Assembly: GCA_964638715.1 (NCBI GenBank)
Contig: CAZWZF010000117.1
Coordinates: 1-5,158 of the forward strand
Origin: JBAXQQ01 sp037131695
GTDB taxonomy: Bacteria > Armatimonadota > Hebobacteria > CAIYQO01
Length of the DNA stretch: 5,158 bases
Direction: 5' to 3'
Of this stretch, positions 1 to 5,158 are shown piece by piece. A program made the position numbers and the translations under genes. Within the stretch, counting starts at the first letter, position 1. Each line of letters begins with the position of its first letter. A model generated the notes under the pieces. That model was not told the DNA's origin and ran no database searches. It saw only the letters and a program-made list of their open reading frames with translations.

Positions 1-94
1 ATTCGGATTACAAAAAAATCATCTATAATAGATGGGGTTTACCGAATACTTACAATTAGTTATCTAAAACTGATAAAATATATCATTAAAATAG

Positions 95-100
95 AAAGGA
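95..100 (+). promoter_or_regulatory. Ribosome binding site of the RAYT pseudogene
   Basis: AAAGGA lies 9 bases upstream of the ATG at 110. It supports 110, not the internal TTG at 254, as the original start of the transposase, because 254 has only an A-rich run before it. I see no convincing promoter further upstream. A TATAAT at 24-29 has no good -35 partner inside the window. Confidence 0.6.
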
Positions 101-109
101 TAACTTGAG

Positions 110-571
110 ATGCGACCGATTAGAAAAATACTGCCACATGGGGTGCATGATAAACCTTATCAGACAACTGTTGTTTTTGTAACTATTTCCACTGAGCACA
201 GATATCCATGGTTAACAACAGAAACTAATCATGATTTTTAAAAAAAAATATGGTTGGAAACTCCAGGATGGTTAGTTGATCCTTATGTTATAATGCCTGA
301 CCATATTCATTTTTTTGTAACAAGAGGAAATATTGATAGATCGTTAGAACAATGGAATAAATATTGGAAACGTCTTTTTTCATTATCTCATCAAAATAAG
401 AATTGGAAATTTATGGATGATCAATTTGATCATCGAATAAGAAATGAAAAAGAATTTACTGAAAAATGGCAATATATGTTATATAATCCAATTCGTAAAG
501 GTTATGTCACTAATCCAGATGATTGGCCATATAAAGGAGTCATTCACGATTGGATGTGGATGAATACATGA
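110..571 (+). pseudogene. REP-associated tyrosine transposase (RAYT, Y1 HUH family), interrupted by an in-frame stop
   Basis: The frame opened by the ATG at 110 encodes a protein of the IS200/IS605-like Y1 transposase family, subtype REP-associated tyrosine transposase. These are single-strand DNA endonucleases that nick REP hairpins through a tyrosine-DNA bond. Read through, it is 153 codons, close to the usual family size. Codons 1-43 match the N-terminal strand region (a VFVTIST stretch followed by RYPWL). Codon 44 is TAA (239-241), and the same frame continues as KKIW...GWLVDPYVIMPDHIHFF. The metal-binding HUH motif is His65-Ile-His67 (302-310). The likely nucleophile is Tyr122 (473-475) in YMLYNPIRKG, matching the family's YxxxNPxRxG pattern. 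The C-terminus has the typical DDWPYKG motif. Because frame is kept on both sides of the stop, a single substitution (for example TTA leucine to TAA) explains it. The piece from the TTG at 254 keeps both HUH and Tyr but lacks the first beta strand, so it is probably inactive. A REP pair follows 11 bases after the stop codon. Confidence 0.85.
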
Positions 572-581
572 AAGGAGGAAA

Positions 582-610
582 GGTAGGGGAGCTGTCCCCA
601 GCTCCCGCGA
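582..610 (+). repeat. REP element, left copy
   Basis: GTAG (583-586) is followed directly by a perfect 8-bp stem: GGGAGCTG (587-594) and CAGCTCCC (599-606), with a TCCC loop. GCGA comes after the stem. A GTAG-type tetranucleotide at the 5' foot of a short hairpin is the established recognition layout for RAYT proteins on REP DNA. No U-tract follows, so a simple intrinsic terminator is unlikely. Confidence 0.8.
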
Positions 611-725
611 CAGCGTCTTTTATATGAAAAAGAACAGGTTGTGACGACAAAATATGGTTAGCAATCACAACACCATGCAAAAATTCTGTCGCTGCAACGC
701 TTTTTTATATCATTATTCCGGTTCA

Positions 726-754
726 TCGCGGGAACTGAGGACAGTTCCCCTACC
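726..754 (-). repeat. REP element, right copy (inverted)
   Basis: Read on the minus strand, GTAG (753-750) precedes a perfect 8-bp stem: GGGAACTG (749-742) and CAGTTCCC (737-730), with a TCCT loop, then GCGA. It differs from the left copy at one stem pair (A-T here, G-C there) and one loop base. The stem is therefore maintained by a compensatory change, which suggests that the folded form has been under selection. Confidence 0.8.
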
Positions 755-831
755 TCGTCTGCCAACATTTTTTACTAAAATGATATTTATAAATGTGTAT
801 AAGAATGAGAGTGATGCTGTTGAATATGGAA

Positions 832-2427
832 TCATTTCTTTCTATACCGTTCCAATAATGATACCATGCGGTAATCATTCAGTTCTTTTGCTAATTCAAT
901 TGCTGTTGTTGCTTTGAATTGCTGTGGAACTGTTATTGTTTTATCAACAGACGCTCCATAACGAAGGAGTAATTCAGCTATTTTGTAATTTTTCTGATAA
1001 ACAGCAATATATAATGGTGTTAGACCATTAGCTATTGGCAAATCTGGCAATGCCTTATGATTAAGCAAGGCACGAACAACAGGAACATCGCCATTATATA
1101 TAGCTTGTATAAGTATTGTTGTGCCATTATCATCAAGTACATTATCATCAAGTATATTTGGTGATACACCTGCATTTAACATCACAGTTATCATTATTTC
1201 TTTTGTATCATCTGGTACTGGAATCACCATTCCTTCTTTTTCAATTGTCATCAGCATATCTGGACCATTTCTATATAAAAATGTCTTTGGTGTATGTCGA
1301 AGTAAAACCTTAAAAATCTTTGAATGACCATATTTAATAACATCATAATATGGCGATTGAGTCCAATAATATGGCGATTGATAGCAATAATATTGCGATT
1401 GATGGTTAGATTCTTCAAAATTTATCGAAGTTTTAGGAGGATCAAACAAGTAATTTTCTAAGTTTATTGAAGTTCCACATGAAAATAGATATTCCGTAAT
1501 ATCTGTAAATTCATAACGAACAGCCAATCTAATCATATCTGCAAGTTTTGTTTTTATGTAGGATTTCTTATGTTCAACATTGTAGAGAAATTTTAACATG
1601 GGAAGTTGTCCGGATATGACTGCATTTTGCATGGCATTCCCTTCCCCAATTCCCAACCATGCTCCATGGTGTATAAGCATGCGAGCAATAGGTATATTTC
1701 CGTTTTTTGCAGCTAAAACCAATGGTGTATTCGATTTATGGTTACCATTAACGTCGGCACCATGAGATATCATATAGCGGACAATTTGCTCATGGTTTCC
1801 ATCGACAGCCCGGCATAAAGCTGTTTGACCATCCCAATTTGCTGATATATTCATCAGTTCTGGATGTGATGATATGATATGCCTTACACTATCAAAGTCT
1901 CCCAGTGCTGAAGCTACCTGCAATTCATCAACTTCAGGTTTACCGGTGTATGACATATCTGCAGTAATGGGTAAAATAAATTCTTTTTTTGTAGCAGGAT
2001 TAACAAAAGTTAATGAACGTGAATGAGCATTAAAAGGAACTTTAATCTCAAAAATTAATTTAATTAGGTCAAGTGATACATAAATTATTCCAACTTCATT
2101 TAATAATCTGAATGAAGGATTTAATGAAGTTTTATATTTATAATAATGGTTCTTTCCATTTATTTCTGCTATATTTTTATTTAACAAATAAAATAGACAG
2201 CATGTTTTATTTCCAAAAAATATACCACCTTCATTGTATTTATAACCATCAACACCAGGAGGAGGAGGTGTTTCTGGTGAATAAAACCTTTCACCACCTA
2301 ATTGAGTGATAATTTGCAATGGTACAATAGGCTGTCCACCAGAAACAAGTGCTGGCAGTAATTCATTTTCACCGAATAATGACGTTGCCAATGTTATTAT
2401 AAAAAAAACAATTACTGATAAACGCAT
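832..2427 (-). CDS. Exported ankyrin-repeat protein with copper-amine-oxidase-N-like domain
   Basis: This 531-residue protein starts with a probable Sec signal peptide (Met-Arg then hydrophobic residues 3-18, cleavage near SLFG-EN), so it is probably periplasmic or surface-exposed. Residues about 33-145 resemble the copper amine oxidase N-terminal (beta-stalk) domain: VPLQIITQLGG, then an isoleucine/glycine-rich strand pattern, YVSLDLIKLIFE, and a closing strand. Copies of this domain in such proteins are structural and are not the oxidase itself. A proline-rich insert (PETPPPPG) sits at 51-58. From about 165 to 527 I count eight to ten ankyrin repeats. The clearest are at 199-228 (DGQTALCRAV...HGADVN), 232-256, 434-464 and 467-497 (NGLTPLYIAV...YGASVD). 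They are interrupted by a Tyr/Gln/Ser/Pro heptad tract at 343-363. Ankyrin repeats bind proteins, and no enzyme motif is visible. The ATG at 2427 has a good ribosome site. The gene lies 58 bases after hemB on the same strand, yet it is much more AT-rich than hemB and has no obvious link to haem synthesis. The exact function is unknown. Confidence 0.85.
   Translation of the reverse strand: MRLSVIVFFIITLATSLFGENELLPALVSGGQPIVPLQIITQLGGERFYSPETPPPPGVDGYKYNEGGIFFGNKTCCLFYLLNKNIAEINGKNHYYKYKTSLNPSFRLLNEVGIIYVSLDLIKLIFEIKVPFNAHSRSLTFVNPATKKEFILPITADMSYTGKPEVDELQVASALGDFDSVRHIISSHPELMNISANWDGQTALCRAVDGNHEQIVRYMISHGADVNGNHKSNTPLVLAAKNGNIPIARMLIHHGAWLGIGEGNAMQNAVISGQLPMLKFLYNVEHKKSYIKTKLADMIRLAVRYEFTDITEYLFSCGTSINLENYLFDPPKTSINFEESNHQSQYYCYQSPYYWTQSPYYDVIKYGHSKIFKVLLRHTPKTFLYRNGPDMLMTIEKEGMVIPVPDDTKEIMITVMLNAGVSPNILDDNVLDDNGTTILIQAIYNGDVPVVRALLNHKALPDLPIANGLTPLYIAVYQKNYKIAELLLRYGASVDKTITVPQQFKATTAIELAKELNDYRMVSLLERYRKK
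1125..1154 (-). repeat. Perfect 15-bp tandem duplication inside the ankyrin gene
   Basis: Bases 1125-1139 and 1140-1154 are identical. They add one in-frame five-residue unit and give LDDNV-LDDNG at residues 426-435, in the loop between an AGVSPN turn and the next ankyrin helix. The perfect identity suggests a recent slippage duplication that keeps the reading frame. Confidence 0.9.
1347..1409 (-). repeat. Three-unit 21-bp tandem repeat inside the ankyrin gene
   Basis: Three head-to-tail 21-base units start at 1347, 1368 and 1389, sharing the core AATAT(G/T)GCGATTGA. The length is a multiple of three, so it encodes heptads of the type QS(P/Q)YYxx at residues 343-363. The tract falls between ankyrin repeats and is probably a flexible, Tyr-rich, exposed loop. 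Copy number could vary between strains without a frameshift. Confidence 0.9.
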
Positions 2428-2434
2428 TTTTCAT

Positions 2435-2440
2435 CTCCCT
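2435..2440 (-). promoter_or_regulatory. Ribosome binding site of the ankyrin gene
   Basis: AGGGAG on the minus strand lies 7 bases before the ATG at 2427 and fixes this start. The start is also supported by the signal peptide beginning there. An A/T-rich TATAAA (2454-2449, minus strand) just upstream could be a -10 box, but it has no recognisable -35, so a separate promoter for this gene is not established. Confidence 0.65.
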
Positions 2441-2458
2441 AAAAATCATTTATAAAAT

Positions 2459-2498
2459 TTCACTCTTCTCTTCACTCTTCTATCTTCACCCTTCACCC
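2459..2498. repeat. Degenerate TTCACTCTTC-type pyrimidine repeat over the hemB stop
   Basis: On the plus strand TTCACTCTTC occurs at 2459-2468 and again at 2471-2480. Two CTTCACC units follow at 2484-2490 and 2491-2497. The last of these lies within the end of hemB and one contains its stop codon. On the minus strand this is a purine-rich GAAGAGTGAAG / GGGTGAAG tract. It looks like a short slippage-generated array. No terminator hairpin is present in the 58-base gap, so read-through from hemB into the ankyrin gene is possible. Confidence 0.6.
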
Positions 2499-3463
2499 AT
2501 CCACCCCGCAACATCCAACGCATAATACGAAATTATTATATCTGCTCCGGCGCGTTTTATACTGGTGAGGGTTTCTATTACTGCGCGGGGTTCGTCTATC
2601 CAGCCTTTTTCTGCGGCGGCTTTTATCATGCTGTATTCGCCGCTTACCTGGTAGGCGGCTATTGGTAAATTGCAACTTTCGCGAACGTCGCGGATAATGT
2701 CGAGATATGGCAGTGCCGGTTTTACCATGACGATATCGGCGCCTTCACTGATATCGGCAAGAACTTCGCGGAGTGCTTCGCGGCGATTGGCGGGGTCCAT
2801 CTGGTAGGTGCGGCGGTCACCAAATTGCGGGGTTGACCCGGCGGCATCGCGAAACGGACCGTAAAATGCTGAAGCGTATTTGGCAGAATAACTCATGATG
2901 GGAGTGTCGATATATCCCGCGCCATCCAATGCCTGACGAATATATTGCACGCGGCCATCCATCATGTCTGACGGAGCGATAATATCGGCGCCTGCCCGCA
3001 CATGAGAAATCGCCGTTTGCGCTAATCGTTCGAGCGTGGCGTCATTCTGAATATATTGATTTTCATCCGGCAGGCCGCAATGCCCGTGGTCAGTATATTC
3101 ACACAGGCAAACGTCGGTAATAATACACAACTCCGGTAATGCTTTTTTGATAGCCGCACATGCGCGCTGCACTGTGCCATCCGGTGATGACGCTTCCGAC
3201 CCAACGGCATCTTTTACTTCGGGGATGCCAAACAACAGCACCGCAGGAATTCCTAAATCGGCAGCGCGGCGGCATTCATCCACCACGCAATCCACCGACC
3301 AGCGATATTGCCCCGGCATCGATAGAATCGCTTCTTTTATCCCCGTTCCTGGTACAACAAACAGAGGGTAAACAAAAGAATCAACCGACAAGCGCGTTTC
3401 CCGCACTAACCGACGGATAGCAGGCGATTGGCGCAGACGGCGTCCGCGATAAAAATTATTCAT
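2486..3463 (-). CDS. hemB: Porphobilinogen synthase (delta-aminolevulinic acid dehydratase)
   Basis: This cytoplasmic enzyme condenses two 5-aminolevulinate molecules into porphobilinogen, the second common step of tetrapyrrole synthesis. From the ATG at 3463 it is 325 residues, the normal family length, and it appears complete. The zinc-site signature DVCLCEYTDHGHCG carries three cysteines (Cys119, Cys121, Cys129), which places it in the Zn-dependent class and not the Asp-rich Mg class. The two active-site lysines are Lys195 in SYSAKYASAFYGPFRDA and Lys248 in VMVKPALPYLD; the second forms the Schiff base. The FGDRRTYQMDPAN and YQVSGEYSMI stretches are also typical. The ATG overlaps the end of cobA-hemD by 8 bases, implying translational coupling. 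A TTG three bases upstream (3466) could start the protein one residue earlier, and the upstream AAAGGA spacing slightly favours it. The last codons run into a short tandem repeat. Confidence 0.97.
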   Translation of the reverse strand: MNNFYRGRRLRQSPAIRRLVRETRLSVDSFVYPLFVVPGTGIKEAILSMPGQYRWSVDCVVDECRRAADLGIPAVLLFGIPEVKDAVGSEASSPDGTVQRACAAIKKALPELCIITDVCLCEYTDHGHCGLPDENQYIQNDATLERLAQTAISHVRAGADIIAPSDMMDGRVQYIRQALDGAGYIDTPIMSYSAKYASAFYGPFRDAAGSTPQFGDRRTYQMDPANRREALREVLADISEGADIVMVKPALPYLDIIRDVRESCNLPIAAYQVSGEYSMIKAAAEKGWIDEPRAVIETLTSIKRAGADIIISYYALDVAGWMGEG

Positions 3464-4958
3464 CAAGCGTTAAATCCTTTACATAATATTGTTTGAGCGC
3501 TTCAACAAAGTCGGGCATAGTCGTCTCTGGTGATTCGATGTGCACTGGCAGGCCAGATTCTCTCGCGGCAGATGCGGTGGATGCTCCCATACATGCTATT
3601 GTATATTTACCAATGTTGCCCATCGCAAGACTGCGAAAAGCATGTACCGTTGATGGACTGGTAAAGGTGACAATATCAATCGTCGCTAAATCAGGCAATT
3701 CAATATGATGTGTTGGCGCTGTTTCGTAAACAGGAATTATATCAACCTGCGCCCCGCGTTCATGCAGAATTGATTGTATGGAATCATTTTGTCTAAGCGG
3801 TGATATGATTGCGACCTGTTTTTGCGGATTAGGAAGTTCAAGCGCAAGTGAAGCAGCATCAGACTGCTGCGGTATGAAATCAACATGCAAGTTAAAATTT
3901 TGCAGGCTTTGTGCTGTTCCCTGTCCAACCGCAGCAATTTTTGCCATACCCATTGCCCGCAAGTCGCAGCTAATTTTCTGCAGATGCTGTATCAGGCTGG
4001 TGATACCATTCGCTGAAGTGAATACAATCCAGTCGGCCTGTTGCAGCCGTGATACCAGATTATCCGGGACAGGCAATAATTTCATCGTTATCAGCGGAAA
4101 AATCACCGGTTCGGCACCGGCTACAGTCAACAGCATTGCCAGCGAATCCGCCTGATGCTGCGCCCGGGTGACAAGGATGCGCTTGCCAAATAACGGCTGC
4201 CGGGTGAACCAGTCTATGGATTTATTGAGAGATACTACTTCACCTACTACAATCGCAACCGGTGAATGCAATCCTGCGCTTTGTATCTTTTCAACAATTG
4301 TTGCCAATGTCCCGGTAACAACTCGCTGCCGCAGCGTAGTGCCTTCCTGTATTACGGCAATCGGCGTTGCAGAATTGCGGCCGTTGGCAATAAGCTCTTC
4401 CACAATCAACGGCAAATTTGCCAATCCCATCAGGTAAACAATAGTATCAGCGTTGGGAGTTTCGTATTTCACAACACTGTCATCATTTGCGCTGTCATGT
4501 CCGGTGACAACTGCAAATGACCTGGCGAATCGCCGGTCTGTAACCGGTATGCCAGCGTAGGCCGGCACCGCTATTGCGGATGTTACGCCCGGAATAACAA
4601 CAAATGGGATGTTGTTTTCTCTCAATACAGTGGCTTCTTCACCGCCGCGACCAAAAACGAACGGGTCTCCCCCCTTTAAACGGCACACCGTTTTCCCCAG
4701 CAAAGCGAGATTAACCAGTGTACTATTAATCTCATTCTGGGTATACTTATGCAGAGATGGAGACTTGCCGACGTCGATTAATTCCGCCGTTTGCGGCGCT
4801 AATTTCAGCAGGTCAGGATTCGCCAACCGGTCAAAAACAACAGTATCCGCACGCGAAAGTGCTTGCGCACCCGCGATTGTCAACAATCCCGGGTCGCCGG
4901 GACCGGCACCAACAAGATAAACCGTGCCAATAATATGCTCATTTTTTGATTGTTTCAT
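3456..4958 (-). CDS. cobA-hemD: Fused uroporphyrinogen-III C-methyltransferase / uroporphyrinogen-III synthase
   Basis: This is a bifunctional cytoplasmic enzyme of 500 residues from the ATG at 4958. Residues about 11-250 are a SAM-dependent uroporphyrinogen-III methyltransferase (CobA/SUMT), which makes precorrin-2 for siroheme and cobalamin. Visible motifs are VGAGPGDPGLLT near 16-27, RLKGGDPFVFGRGGEE at 93-108, PGVTSA at 123-128, TGH at 152-154, YLMGL at 175-179 and IQEGT at 203-207. Residues about 258-495 are uroporphyrinogen-III synthase (HemD), which inverts ring D and cyclises hydroxymethylbilane. Here the visible motifs are GKRILVTRA at 258-266, FTSANG at 313-318, VGQGTA at 344-349, FTSPSTV at 432-438 and MGASTASAA at 457-465. 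CobA-HemD fusions are known in several phyla, so this is not a novelty. The frame is open upstream to a TTG at 5006, but that TTG lies in a likely -35 box and the conserved domain starts just after the ATG, so I prefer 4958. No strong ribosome site is visible. hemB overlaps its 3' end. Confidence 0.95.
   Translation of the reverse strand: MKQSKNEHIIGTVYLVGAGPGDPGLLTIAGAQALSRADTVVFDRLANPDLLKLAPQTAELIDVGKSPSLHKYTQNEINSTLVNLALLGKTVCRLKGGDPFVFGRGGEEATVLRENNIPFVVIPGVTSAIAVPAYAGIPVTDRRFARSFAVVTGHDSANDDSVVKYETPNADTIVYLMGLANLPLIVEELIANGRNSATPIAVIQEGTTLRQRVVTGTLATIVEKIQSAGLHSPVAIVVGEVVSLNKSIDWFTRQPLFGKRILVTRAQHQADSLAMLLTVAGAEPVIFPLITMKLLPVPDNLVSRLQQADWIVFTSANGITSLIQHLQKISCDLRAMGMAKIAAVGQGTAQSLQNFNLHVDFIPQQSDAASLALELPNPQKQVAIISPLRQNDSIQSILHERGAQVDIIPVYETAPTHHIELPDLATIDIVTFTSPSTVHAFRSLAMGNIGKYTIACMGASTASAARESGLPVHIESPETTMPDFVEALKQYYVKDLTLDE
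3475..3480 (-). promoter_or_regulatory. Ribosome binding site of hemB, inside cobA-hemD
   Basis: AAAGGA on the minus strand lies within the last codons of cobA-hemD. It is 11 bases before the hemB ATG (3463) and 8 bases before the alternative TTG (3466). Initiation would occur while ribosomes terminate at 3456-3458. Confidence 0.55.
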
Positions 4959-4977
4959 AATGTAATTGCTTTGGTAG

Positions 4978-5006
4978 ATGTTAACACTTCTGTCAGGGTT
5001 AATCAA
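4978..5006 (-). promoter_or_regulatory. Candidate sigma-70-type promoter for cobA-hemD-hemB
   Basis: On the minus strand, TTGATT (5006-5001) and TAACAT (4983-4978) are separated by 17 bases. Each matches four of six positions of the -35 and -10 consensus. Transcription would start near 4971, about 13 bases before the ATG at 4958. The match is moderate and such boxes occur by chance in AT-rich DNA. Its position between the operon start and the edge repeats is what makes it plausible. Confidence 0.35.
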
Positions 5007-5050
5007 TAAGATAGTTTATAGTTTTCGGTTTTCGGCTATGGTTTTATCCA

Positions 5051-5062
5051 GCCCCAGCGGGG
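5051..5062. repeat. GC-rich mini-hairpin, probable dispersed intergenic element
   Basis: CCCC (5052-5055) and GGGG (5059-5062) form a short stem around AGC. The surrounding text, GCCCCAGCGGGG followed by TGACATGTTAATA, resembles a type of short extragenic repeat I recall from several bacterial genomes. One copy is visible here, so its repetitive nature is inference. Confidence 0.35.
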
Positions 5063-5090
5063 TGACATGTTAATATTATAACTTTCGCTA

Positions 5091-5130
5091 AGCCCCATCC
5101 CCAAACCCCTTCCCCGAAGGAGAAGGGGCT
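5091..5130. repeat. GC-rich palindromic extragenic element
   Basis: CCCCTTC (5106-5112) pairs perfectly with GAAGGGG (5122-5128). An outer AGCCCC (5091-5096) can alternatively pair with GGGGCT (5125-5130). The C-run composition and the position between genes suggest a dispersed extragenic repeat. No T-run follows on either strand, so it is not a standard intrinsic terminator. The remainder of 5007-5158 shows no gene. Confidence 0.5.
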
Positions 5131-5158
5131 TATATATGATGGTTTAAAGATTAAAATA

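Larger units (their letters stand above)
582..754. repeat. BIME-like inverted pair of REP elements
   Basis: Two REP hairpins face each other at the ends of this 173-base stretch. Bases 582-610 equal the reverse complement of 726-754 at 26 of 29 positions. Weaker inverted similarity continues inward. After the hairpin and a GCGA, both arms carry ATAT(G/A)AAAAAG and then a GTTG...CGACA block, at about 622-650 on the left arm and 686-710 on the right arm. The element therefore looks like two diverged copies of one 75-85 base unit placed head to head. It occupies most of the gap between the convergent transposase and ankyrin genes. There it could also act as a transcript 3' end or stability element for both, which is inference. 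Confidence 0.8.

Noticed and set aside
1..47. ATTCGG at 1-6 inverted relative to CCGAAT at 42-47, with an internal ATCTAT/ATAGAT palindrome (21-33), as a possible transposon end
   Set aside because: The two palindromes do not share a centre, the match is only six bases, and the left side is cut by the window, so chance cannot be excluded.
571..583. A very strong Shine-Dalgarno-like AAAGGAGGAAA just after the transposase stop
   Set aside because: No start codon follows at a usable distance and the REP hairpin begins immediately, so it does not serve a gene here.
654..917. An 87-codon open frame on the plus strand between the transposase and ankyrin genes
   Set aside because: It runs through the REP hairpin and into the antisense end of the ankyrin gene. 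It has no ribosome site and no recognisable protein pattern, so it is a chance frame.
1347..1409. Regular 21-base repeats as a CRISPR array
   Set aside because: The units are contiguous without distinct spacers, are in frame with the ankyrin protein, and there are only three.
4959..5006. N-terminal 16-residue extension of the CobA-HemD protein from a TTG start
   Set aside because: It lacks a ribosome site, adds non-conserved residues ahead of the domain, and overlaps a plausible promoter.
5106..5128. Intrinsic terminator
   Set aside because: The stem is good, but neither strand has a following T-run, and no gene in the window ends there.

Overview
The window has two parts that differ in base composition. 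The right part (about 2486-5006) is moderately GC-rich. It carries two tetrapyrrole-biosynthesis genes on the minus strand: a fused uroporphyrinogen-III C-methyltransferase/uroporphyrinogen-III synthase (cobA-hemD) and porphobilinogen synthase (hemB). Their coding regions overlap by a few bases in the order cobA-hemD then hemB, so they are almost certainly co-transcribed and translationally coupled. HemB makes porphobilinogen from 5-aminolevulinate. HemC is not in the window. The HemD half closes the ring to uroporphyrinogen III, and the CobA half methylates it towards precorrin-2 (siroheme, cobalamin, haem d1).

The left part (about 1-2427) is clearly AT-rich and looks accessory. From 832 to 2427 (minus strand) lies a 531-residue exported ankyrin-repeat protein. 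Its N-terminal region resembles the copper-amine-oxidase-N-type (beta-stalk) domain, and its coding sequence contains two short in-frame tandem repeats. From 110 to 571 (plus strand) lies a REP-associated tyrosine transposase (RAYT, IS200/IS605-like Y1 HUH family). It is intact in sequence except for one in-frame TAA at codon 44. Between these two convergent genes, starting 11 bases after the transposase stop, is an inverted pair of REP-type hairpins. Each has a GTAG tetranucleotide at its foot, which is the layout expected of the substrate of this transposase family. The two hairpins differ at one stem pair by a compensatory G-C to A-T change.

The right edge (5007-5158) has no gene. It holds a probable promoter for the hem genes (overlapping its start) and two GC-rich palindromic elements that look like dispersed extragenic repeats.

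The organism is a bacterium. The three-Cys zinc HemB, the CobA-HemD fusion, the RAYT subtype ending in a WPY(Q/K)G motif, and exported ankyrin proteins are compatible with the PVC group (Lentisphaerota/Verrucomicrobiota-like) or a related environmental lineage. That placement is inference from memory of family members and is weak. The strongest candidate for a second look is the disabled transposase with its adjacent REP pair. I see no convincing wholly new multi-gene system.
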